27,967 nt of DNA, taken from NCBI GenBank assembly GCA_023461275.1, contig JAEYMI010000030.1, positions 1 through 27,967 of the forward strand. The letters run 5' to 3'. Positions 22,057 through 27,967 of this stretch are shown piece after piece (positions within the stretch are counted from its first letter, which is position 1; each line of letters opens with the position of its first letter). A program made the translations under genes and the position numbers. The notes under the pieces were generated by a model. The model did not search any database and was not told the DNA's origin. It was given only the letters and a program-made list of their open reading frames with translations. Source of the stretch: Actinomycetes bacterium. Its GTDB lineage: Bacteria; Actinomycetota; Actinomycetes; Mycobacteriales; Mycobacteriaceae.

Positions 22057-22605
22057 ATGGATCGTGACCGAATGGTGCAGATCGGGCTCTCCATGGTGTC
22101 GCGCGTCGGTTCCAAGGCGCTGAACCTGACGTCGGTGGCCCGGCAAGCCGGCGTCGCCCGTGCCACCGCGTACCGGATGTTCGGTGGACGCGACGCGTTG
22201 GTGGCGGCCATCGTCGAACACGAGATCGCGCAACTGCGCGTCAAGCTCAAGCAGTGGGCCGACACCGAGACCGACGCGGCCGGCAAGGTCCGCGCCCAGA
22301 CCCTGGGTGTCCTGGGCTACCTGCGTGAACATCGCGCGCTGCAGTACGTGCTGCGCAACGAACCCGAAGAAGTCGCCCGGACCTTGGTGGCCACCGAGAA
22401 CATCGCGGGCCGCAACCTGATCGCCCAGGTTCTCGACCAGACCATGCCCGACCTCGAACCCGACATCGCCGACCAACTGCAGCCCAACCCGCGAGCGGCC
22501 GCGGAATTCATGGTCCGCGTCGTCTATTCGGTGATGCTCATCCCCGACGGCGCGATGTCCGACGAACAGATCGCGGACCTCGTGGTGCGGGCCATCGTCA
22601 AGTAG
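22057..22605 (+). CDS. TetR-family transcriptional regulator
   Basis: A 182-residue repressor-type protein. The N-terminal helix-turn-helix lies at about 10-55: ALNLTSVARQAGVARATAYR with FGGRDALVAAIVEHEI after it, the TetR pattern of LTxVAxxAGVxxxTxYRxFxxRDALxxA. The C-terminal ligand domain (about 60-180) is all helix, with no recognisable ligand. ATG 22057 has TACCGT (22044-22049) 7 nt upstream, a leaderless start; TTG 22039 would add six residues. It lies between the EamA gene and the AGPS-like flavoprotein gene and could regulate the latter, whose promoter has no adjacent palindrome other than the terminator-like stem at 22612-22640 (inference). Confidence 0.85.
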   Translation: MDRDRMVQIGLSMVSRVGSKALNLTSVARQAGVARATAYRMFGGRDALVAAIVEHEIAQLRVKLKQWADTETDAAGKVRAQTLGVLGYLREHRALQYVLRNEPEEVARTLVATENIAGRNLIAQVLDQTMPDLEPDIADQLQPNPRAAAEFMVRVVYSVMLIPDGAMSDEQIADLVVRAIVK

Positions 22606-22611
22606 GGCCAT

Positions 22612-22640
22612 CGTCACCTACGGCCAGTGGTTAGGTGACG
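22612..22640 (+). terminator. Stem-loop after the TetR gene
   Basis: CGTCACCTA (22612-22620) and TAGGTGACG (22632-22640) are perfect 9-bp complements around an 11-nt loop, starting 7 nt after the TetR stop. There is no T-run. It could be a factor-dependent terminator, or an operator, since it precedes the promoter at 22681. Confidence 0.5.
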
Positions 22641-22680
22641 TCGCCCGCCACCCTGGGTGCCACTTGATCGTTGCGTGACA

Positions 22681-22686
22681 TATTCT
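22681..22686 (+). promoter_or_regulatory. -10 box of the AGPS-like gene
   Basis: TATTCT in the context GACATATTCTGGG, 31 nt upstream of the GTG at 22718, with GAGAGGTGG (22704-22712) as ribosome site. No clear -35 box at 17-18 nt. Confidence 0.45.
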
Positions 22687-22717
22687 GGGAAAGTGTAACG
22701 ACGAGAGGTGGTCTACC

Positions 22718-24337
22718 GTGCCGGACAACGACGCCGCACAACCCGGCCTGCCCGCTGAGGAAACGGCGCTTGCCGTGGTCGAGATGCTCCGTCCTCGCTG
22801 GGGAGATCCGCAGCATACCGTCGAACTTCCTTCTGCTGCAGCGTCTTTGGCCAGTGATTCGGCCAGGACCGCGGTGGATGTCGACGAGATCGCCCTCGGC
22901 GAATCCGGTGTCGACGACGCTGCTCGGGCCGAGTTGGTCGGCGTGGTGGGTGCCGAGCATGTCCGCTCCGATCACGCCGCTCGCATCCGGCACACCCGCG
23001 GCTATTCGACGACTGACCTGCTGCGACTGCGTGACGGTGACGCCGACGGCGCCCCCGATCTGGTGGTGCTGCCGGGCAGCCACGATGAGGTGGTCGCGGT
23101 GCTCGGGATCTGCGCCGAGCGTCGGATCGCGGTGGTGCCGTTCACCGGCGGGACCAGCGTCGTCGGCGGGCTGGCGCCCGATCGAACCGGCTTCACCGCG
23201 ACGATCACGATCGACACCTCACGCCTCGACGGCTCGATCGAGATCGACGAGGTCTCGCGGCTGGCGACCCTGCCTGCTGGACTGCGTGGCGTGCGGGCTG
23301 AGCAGTTGCTCGCCGAACGCGGCTACACGCTCGGCCACTTCCCGCAGTCCTATGAGGGTGCGGGCATCGGCGGTTACGCCGCCGCGCGATCGGCCGGTCA
23401 GTCGTCGGCCGGATATGGGCGCTTCGACGACATGGTCGAACGGATCATCGTGGCCACCCCGCAGGGCACGCTGGACGTCGGCAACGCACCGAAATCCGCT
23501 GCCGGACCGGACCTTCGGCAGCTGATCCTCGGTTCCGAAGGCATCTTCGGAGTGATCACGTCGGTCACCGTCCGCGTCAAGCCGGCCCCCGAAGAACGTG
23601 TTTTCGACGGCTGGCAGTTCGAGAACTTCGCCGCCGGGTCTGCGGCGATGCGACGGCTGGCGCAGGATGGTCCGCTGCCGACGGTGCTGCGCCTGTCCGA
23701 TGAGGTGGAAACCGCGCTGAACCTGGCCGATCCGTCGTCGTTGGGTGGTTCGGCCGGCGGCTGCCTGATGATCTGTGGATTCGAGGGCCGCGCGAGCGAG
23801 GTCGGGCGTCGGCGGGAGGCCGTCGACGAGGTGCTGCGCGAAGCCGGCGGTACCCCGCTGGGCGTCGAACCGGGTGAAGCGTGGCGGCGGGGGCGGTTCG
23901 CGGCGCCCTACCTGCGTGACACCCTGCTCGACGCCGGAGTGCTGGTGGAGACGCTGGAAACGGTGACGTTCTGGTCGTCGATCGACGATCTGAAAGCCGC
24001 CGTGACCAGCGCGATCACCACCGCGCTCGTCGAGCAGGGCACCCCGCCACTGGTGATGTGCCACATCAGTCATGTGTACGCCTCGGGGGCGTCGCTGTAC
24101 TTCACCATCGTCTGTCCGCAAACCGACGATCCCATCGCCCAGTGGGCCGCGGCCAAGCATGCGGCCAACGAGGCGATCGTGTCCGCCGGTGCGGCGATCA
24201 CCCACCACCACGGGATCGGTCGAGACCATCGTGAGGCCTATCACCGTGAAATCGGGCCGCTGGCGCTCGAGGCGCTGCGGGCGGTCAAGCACGTCCTGGA
24301 CCCGGCCGGAATCTGCAATCCCGGCATTTTGATCTGA
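22718..24337 (+). CDS. FAD-binding oxidase, alkyldihydroxyacetonephosphate synthase-like (AgpS-like)
   Basis: A 539-residue flavoprotein of the vanillyl-alcohol-oxidase/FAD_binding_4 superfamily. FAD contacts: VVPFTGGTSVVGGL (139-152), GHFPQSYEGAGIGGYAAARS (split as GHFPQSYE and GIGGYAA) and GSEGIFGVIT. The C-terminal HHHGIGRDH (His496-498) is the active-site signature of AGPS, which exchanges an acyl for an alkyl chain on dihydroxyacetone phosphate. In mycobacteria the agpS-type genes exist without a known ether-lipid product, so the reaction here may differ. It has no transit or signal peptide. GTG 22718 follows GAGAGGTGG by 7 nt. It precedes pta by 62 nt, but pta has its own promoter. A TetR gene lies upstream. 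Confidence 0.85.
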   Translation: MPDNDAAQPGLPAEETALAVVEMLRPRWGDPQHTVELPSAAASLASDSARTAVDVDEIALGESGVDDAARAELVGVVGAEHVRSDHAARIRHTRGYSTTDLLRLRDGDADGAPDLVVLPGSHDEVVAVLGICAERRIAVVPFTGGTSVVGGLAPDRTGFTATITIDTSRLDGSIEIDEVSRLATLPAGLRGVRAEQLLAERGYTLGHFPQSYEGAGIGGYAAARSAGQSSAGYGRFDDMVERIIVATPQGTLDVGNAPKSAAGPDLRQLILGSEGIFGVITSVTVRVKPAPEERVFDGWQFENFAAGSAAMRRLAQDGPLPTVLRLSDEVETALNLADPSSLGGSAGGCLMICGFEGRASEVGRRREAVDEVLREAGGTPLGVEPGEAWRRGRFAAPYLRDTLLDAGVLVETLETVTFWSSIDDLKAAVTSAITTALVEQGTPPLVMCHISHVYASGASLYFTIVCPQTDDPIAQWAAAKHAANEAIVSAGAAITHHHGIGRDHREAYHREIGPLALEALRAVKHVLDPAGICNPGILI

Positions 24338-24345
24338 CTCGAGCT

Positions 24346-24367
24346 TGGTCTGACGCTGGTCTGACGC
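24346..24367 (+). repeat. Tandem 11-nt repeat upstream of the pta promoter
   Basis: TGGTCTGACGC occurs twice head to tail (24346-24356 and 24357-24367), ending 19 nt before the -10 hexamer TAGGCT (24387-24392). The spacing of one helical turn could suit an activator binding as a dimer. A simple duplication is equally possible. Confidence 0.5.
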
Positions 24368-24386
24368 GGAGCCCTGCGAGGCCCAT

Positions 24387-24392
24387 TAGGCT
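24387..24392 (+). promoter_or_regulatory. -10 box of pta, leaderless
   Basis: TAGGCT is followed by exactly 7 nt and ATG 24400. The same hexamer with the same spacing occurs before GTG 4014. Confidence 0.55.
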
Positions 24393-24399
24393 GTGCATC

Positions 24400-26502
24400 A
24401 TGGGTGCAGACAACGCGAGTCCCGCCGTTACCACCAGGAGCGTCTACATCGCATCCTCAGAAGGGGACACCGGGAAGTCGACGGTGGCGCTGGGGATGCT
24501 CGAACTGTTGTCGGCCACCGGCGGACGGGTCGGTGTGTTCCGGCCGATCTCGCGGGCCGCGGCCGGCGAACCGGACTACATTCTCGAACTGCTGATCGCC
24601 CACGACTCGGTGGACATCCCGTACGAGGACTGTATCGGCGTCACCTACGATCAGGTGCACGCCGATTCCGAAGGTGCCATCGGGGAGATCGTCTCCCGCT
24701 TCCATGCCGTCGAATCACGCTGCGACACAGTGCTGATCATCGGATCGGACTACACCGACGTCGGCAACCCGTCGGAGTTGAGTTACAACGCCCGCATCGC
24801 GGCGAATCTTTCCGCTCCGATTGTGTTGGCACTCAACGCATCCGGTCGTAAGCCGACCGAGATGCGGGATTTGGCAGAGCATTTGCTCGCCGAGATCAAC
24901 GCAGCGCATGCCACCACCGCGGCGGTGATCGCCAACCGCTGCGACCCCGCCGATCTCCGGGCGATCCTGGCTGCGCTCAAGCCGATCGGGATCCCCGCGT
25001 GGGCGCTTCCCGAAGAGCCGATCCTGTTCGCGCCGACGATGGCGGAGTTGTGTGAATCGCTCGACGCCACCTTCTACAGCGGCGACAAGGAATTGCTCGA
25101 TCGGGAGGCGCTGCAGGTGATGGTCGGCGGAATGACCGTCGAACACATCTTGGAGCGACTCACCGAGGGTACCGTCGTCATCACCCCGGCCGACCGTTCC
25201 GACGTTCTGCTGGCGCTGGTCAATGCCAATAGCGCGCAGGGCTTTCCGCGACTGTCCGGCATCATCCTCAATGGTGGACTCAAGCCGCACCCGATGATCG
25301 AGGCGCTGGTCGCCGGACTGAAATCCAAACTCCCGATCATCATGTGCGAGCAGGGAACCTATGAAACCGCCCGCGCCGCAGCCCATACCCGTGGTCGGGT
25401 ATCGGCGGGATCGGCACGCAAGATCGAGGCCTCCTTGGCCCTGATGGAACAACACGTGACACCCGCGGAGGTGATGGAGGTACTCGACGTCCGGCGCCCG
25501 CAGGTGGTCACGCCGCAGATGTTCGAGTACGACCTGATCGCCAAGGCGCGCTCCGACGTCAAACACATCGTGCTGCCCGAGGGGGAGGATGATCGGATTC
25601 TGCGTGCCGCCGCGCGACTCCTGCGGCGCGGCGTGGTCAAGCTGACGCTGCTCGGCGACGTCGACGCCGTGCACAATCGTGCGGTCGAACTCGGTCTCGA
25701 TCTCGACGCGGTGTCCCTCGTCGACCCGCGGAGTTCTGAGCTGACCGACACCTTTGCCGAGGCCTACGCCGAGCTGCGCAAACACAAGGGCATGAATGTG
25801 GAACGCGCACAAGAGGTCATGCGCGACGTCTCCTACTTCGGCACCATGATGGTCCACCTCGGTCACGCCGACGGCATGGTCTCGGGTGCCGCGCACACCA
25901 CCGCGCACACTATCCGCCCGGCCTTCGAGATCATCAAGACCCAGCCGGGGGTCTCCACGGTGTCGAGTGTGTTCTTCATGTGCCTGGCCGACAAGGTGCT
26001 GGCCTACGGCGACTGCGCCATCGTCCCCGACCCGACCGCCGAACAGCTCGCGGACATCGCCATCTCGTCGTCGCAGACCGCCGCCCAGTTCGGCATCGAC
26101 CCGCGAGTCGCACTGCTGTCCTACTCGACGGGAAGCTCCGGCAGCGGCGCCGACGTCGACAAGGTCAGGGTGGCAACCGATCTGGTGCGCGAACGCGAAC
26201 CCGACATCCTCGTCGAAGGGCCCATCCAGTACGACGCCGCGGTGGAACCGACGGTGGCGAAGTCGAAGATGCCCGATTCCCAGGTGGCCGGTCGCGCCAC
26301 GGTGCTGATCTTCCCCGACCTCAACACCGGCAACAACACCTACAAGGCGGTGCAGCGCAGTGCCGGGGCGGTGGCCATCGGACCGGTGCTGCAGGGACTC
26401 AATGCCCCGATCAACGACCTGTCCCGAGGGGCGCTGGTCTCCGACATCGTCAATACCGTGGCGATCACCGCCATCCAGGCCCAGCACATGGCGGCCAAGT
26501 GA
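24400..26502 (+). CDS. pta: Phosphate acetyltransferase, long form
   Basis: A 700-residue enzyme that interconverts acetyl-CoA plus phosphate and acetyl-phosphate plus CoA. Three parts are seen: an N-terminal P-loop domain (about 12-220, with EGDTGKST near 21-28 as the Walker A), a DRTGG-type regulatory domain (about 225-345), and the catalytic PTA_PTB domain (about 375-697) with ARSDVKHIVLPEGEDDRILR (split for length), YFGTMMVHLGHADGMVSGAAH and STGSSGSGADVDKV. Length matches E. coli Pta (714). ATG 24400 is leaderless behind TAGGCT. It overlaps ackA by 4 nt (GTGA), so both are made together, letting the cell turn acetyl-CoA into acetate plus ATP or run the reverse for acetate uptake. Confidence 0.96.
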   Translation: MGADNASPAVTTRSVYIASSEGDTGKSTVALGMLELLSATGGRVGVFRPISRAAAGEPDYILELLIAHDSVDIPYEDCIGVTYDQVHADSEGAIGEIVSRFHAVESRCDTVLIIGSDYTDVGNPSELSYNARIAANLSAPIVLALNASGRKPTEMRDLAEHLLAEINAAHATTAAVIANRCDPADLRAILAALKPIGIPAWALPEEPILFAPTMAELCESLDATFYSGDKELLDREALQVMVGGMTVEHILERLTEGTVVITPADRSDVLLALVNANSAQGFPRLSGIILNGGLKPHPMIEALVAGLKSKLPIIMCEQGTYETARAAAHTRGRVSAGSARKIEASLALMEQHVTPAEVMEVLDVRRPQVVTPQMFEYDLIAKARSDVKHIVLPEGEDDRILRAAARLLRRGVVKLTLLGDVDAVHNRAVELGLDLDAVSLVDPRSSELTDTFAEAYAELRKHKGMNVERAQEVMRDVSYFGTMMVHLGHADGMVSGAAHTTAHTIRPAFEIIKTQPGVSTVSSVFFMCLADKVLAYGDCAIVPDPTAEQLADIAISSSQTAAQFGIDPRVALLSYSTGSSGSGADVDKVRVATDLVREREPDILVEGPIQYDAAVEPTVAKSKMPDSQVAGRATVLIFPDLNTGNNTYKAVQRSAGAVAIGPVLQGLNAPINDLSRGALVSDIVNTVAITAIQAQHMAAK

Positions 26503-27725
26503 GCGCGGCCGGAGCGGTTCTGGTACTCAATGCCGGGTCGTCGTCGCTGAAATATCAACTGGTGCATCCGAATACGGGTGAGGTACTGGCCAACGGTATT
26601 GCCGAGCGGATCGGCGATGCGCAGTCCTCGATCACGCATGAGCAAGGCGGCACGGAGGTCACCGAATCGGTATCGTTGCCCGATCACTACGCTGCGATCG
26701 AGCGTGCGCTGGCATTCTTCGCCGATAACGGAACAGATCTGGCCGAGGCCGGCCTCGCTGCCGTCGGACATCGGGTGGTCCACGGCGGCCGGACCTTCTA
26801 TGAGCCGACCGTGGTCGATCCCCACGTGATCGGTGAGATCACTCGGATCTCCACCCTTGCGCCGCTACACAACCCGGCGAATCTGATCGGTATCGAAGCG
26901 GCGCAACGGTTTCTGTCGGACGTTCCGTCGGTCGCGATCTTCGATACCGCCTTCTTCCACAACATGCCCAAGGCTGCGTACACTTATGCCATTGATCGCG
27001 GCGTCGCGGATCTCCATGCGGTGCGGCGCTACGGGTTTCATGGGACGAGTCATCAGTACGTGTCACGTCGCGTTGCCGATTTCCTGGATCGTCCGATCGG
27101 TGAGTTCAATCAGATTGTGCTGCATCTGGGAAATGGTGCGTCGGTGTCGGCGATTGCCGGTGGGCAACCGATCGACACCTCGATGGGCATGACCCCGCTC
27201 GAAGGTTTGGTGATGGGTACCCGCAGCGGGGATATCGACCCAGGCGTGGTGCTTCACCTGAATCGGGTGGCGAAACTCAGTGTGGACCAGATCGATACGC
27301 TGCTCAACAAGCAGTCGGGTCTCAAAGGGCTGTGCGGCGAGAACGACTTCCGGTCGATTACCGCGATGGTGGAGGCCGGTGACGAATCCGCCAAGCTAGC
27401 CTTCGAGGTCTACATTCATCGGCTACGCCGATACATCGGTGCGTACATGGTGGAACTCGGCGGGGTCGACGTCATCACGTTCACCGCCGGCGTCGGAGAG
27501 AACTCGGCTGCGGTGCGCGCCGCCGCGCTGGCAGGCCTGGAAACCTTCGGCATCGTCGTCGACCCGGAACGAAACGCGGTGCGTAGCAAGGAACCCCGCA
27601 AGATTTCCACCGACGACTCGCGAGTCACCGTATTGGTGGTGCCGACGAACGAAGAACTCGAGATCGCGCGACAGGCGGCCGAAGTCGTGGCAAAACCGCC
27701 CGTGAGCGGGTCATCATTGACGTAG
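26499..27725 (+). CDS. ackA: Acetate kinase
   Basis: A 408-residue ASKHA-fold kinase that converts acetyl-phosphate and ADP to acetate and ATP. Seen: LVLNAGSSSLKY with Asn11, GHRVVHGG with Arg92, FDTAFFHNMP with Asp149, RRYGFHGTSH with His181, HLGNGAS, GTRSGDIDP with Arg242, FTAGVGENS, and PTNEELEIAR with Glu385; these match the catalytic set of the Methanosarcina enzyme by position and motif. GTG 26499 overlaps the pta stop (GTGA). The frame is open further upstream only antiparallel-free inside pta and has no start signal. The last nine residues (PPVSGSSLT) and the TAG come from the left half of a 69-nt hairpin element, so the natural C-terminus has been replaced or extended; the fold should end before it. 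Confidence 0.95.
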   Translation: MSAAGAVLVLNAGSSSLKYQLVHPNTGEVLANGIAERIGDAQSSITHEQGGTEVTESVSLPDHYAAIERALAFFADNGTDLAEAGLAAVGHRVVHGGRTFYEPTVVDPHVIGEITRISTLAPLHNPANLIGIEAAQRFLSDVPSVAIFDTAFFHNMPKAAYTYAIDRGVADLHAVRRYGFHGTSHQYVSRRVADFLDRPIGEFNQIVLHLGNGASVSAIAGGQPIDTSMGMTPLEGLVMGTRSGDIDPGVVLHLNRVAKLSVDQIDTLLNKQSGLKGLCGENDFRSITAMVEAGDESAKLAFEVYIHRLRRYIGAYMVELGGVDVITFTAGVGENSAAVRAAALAGLETFGIVVDPERNAVRSKEPRKISTDDSRVTVLVVPTNEELEIARQAAEVVAKPPVSGSSLT

Positions 27726-27758
27726 TGGTCACGGTCCCGTGTAGCTGGGTGCATTTCC
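27690..27758. repeat. 69-nt hairpin element, copy C, overlapping the ackA stop
   Basis: Core TTGACGTAGTGGTCA at 27717-27731, offset 27 as in the other copies. The left arm GCAAAACCGCCC (27690-27701) is read as ackA codons and pairs imperfectly with GGGTGCATTTCC (27747-27758). The ackA stop TAG (27723-27725) is inside the conserved core. Confidence 0.8.
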
Positions 27759-27783
27759 CACGGCAAGACCCCATGTTGCGAAA

Positions 27784-27852
27784 GGAAATCCGCCCGTGAG
27801 CGGGCCGCCATTGACGTAGTGGTCACGGTCCCGCGTAGCTGGGTGCATTTCC
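27784..27852. repeat. 69-nt hairpin element, copy D
   Basis: Arms GGAAATCCGCCC (27784-27795) and GGGTGCATTTCC (27841-27852) pair at 11 of 12 positions with one wobble. The core is at 27811-27825. It is 94 nt from copy C, with the same 25-nt spacer (CACGGCAAGACCCC...) between units. Confidence 0.8.
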
Positions 27853-27877
27853 CACGGCAAGACCCCATGTTGCGAAA

Positions 27878-27967
27878 GGAAAACCGCCCGTGAGCGGGCC
27901 ACCATTGACGTAGTGTGCACGGTCCGCGGAGCGGGGGGGGTTTCCCACGCCACGCCCCCAAGTTGCG
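27878..27967. repeat. 69-nt hairpin element, copy E, degraded and cut by the window end
   Basis: The left arm GGAAAACCGCCC (27878-27889) and core at 27905-27919 (TTGACGTAGTGTGCA) are clear, but the right half carries indels and a run of eight or nine G (27933-27940) absent from copies C and D. The decay begins abruptly at about 27914, which suggests sequencing error at a contig end rather than evolution. Confidence 0.65.

Noticed and set aside
24715..26487. 590-residue minus-strand open frame across pta
   Set aside because: Composition (His, Arg, Gly, Val rich) is that of a shadow. Pta motifs are complete on the plus strand.
25980..26498. Upstream extension of ackA inside pta
   Set aside because: It is out of frame with pta coding and low in hydrophobic residues; GTG 26499 overlaps the pta stop and begins two residues before the kinase fold.
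27690..27967. Possible CRISPR array at the right end
   Set aside because: The 94-nt units repeat in full, spacers included, and the motif recurs singly elsewhere; there are no variable spacers and no cas genes.

Overview
The window is GC-rich (roughly two thirds G+C) actinobacterial chromosome. A dTDP-rhamnose gene pair, a polyprenyl-phosphate sugar module like that of mycobacteria, an F420-dependent glucose-6-phosphate dehydrogenase and a long-form phosphotransacetylase with acetate kinase all point to a mycolic-acid-containing genus (Gordonia, Rhodococcus or a relative). Gordonia is my best guess by gene content only. The right edge looks like a contig end.

Layout. (1) 1-821: end of rmlA and complete rmlC. 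(2) 876-2882: a divergent pair, a TDT/SLAC1-type transporter (-) and a LysR regulator (+), around an intergenic region with two palindromes. (3) 2898-7607: an envelope-glycan block with a DUF2304 membrane protein and a PpgS-like GT2 (-), a divergent second GT2 (+), then a flippase-like membrane protein and an M1 metallopeptidase (-). (4) 7757-8176: a DoxX protein, followed by two copies of a 69-nt hairpin element. (5) 8448-12332: a 1294-residue Pls/PosA-family non-ribosomal peptide synthetase (-), divergent from an alpha/beta hydrolase, a DUF202 protein, a glutaryl-CoA dehydrogenase-like enzyme and a small membrane protein (all +). (6) 15640-17544: an ABC exporter half-transporter (-). (7) 17825-19097: a one-TM hypothetical protein and a gene-poor stretch with repeats. 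(8) 19098-27725: fgd, a LysR/EamA divergent pair, a TetR regulator, an AGPS-like flavoprotein, pta and ackA, ending in a tandem array of the same 69-nt hairpin element.

How the genes fit together. RmlA/RmlC make dTDP-rhamnose for the cell wall. The PpgS-like GT2, its DUF2304 partner and the flippase-like protein probably load a sugar onto polyprenyl phosphate and move it outward. Fgd regenerates F420H2, and Pta-AckA interconvert acetyl-CoA and acetate. In M. tuberculosis fgd1, pta and ackA are adjacent; here four genes sit between fgd and pta.

Regulation readable from sequence. Eight starts lie 6-8 nt downstream of a TANNNT hexamer, the pattern of leaderless actinobacterial transcripts. Several intergenic regions carry perfect palindromes placed like operators. 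Three of the five intergenic convergent junctions are occupied by hairpins or dispersed hairpin repeats, suggesting these repeats act as bidirectional terminators.

The least expected signal is the 69-nt hairpin family. Five copies (8229, 8323, 27690, 27784, 27878) share exact length, exact core position (offset 27) and the core TTGACGTAGTGGTCA, while the arms vary with a compensatory change. The last copies are tandem at a 94-nt period and supply the 3' end of ackA.
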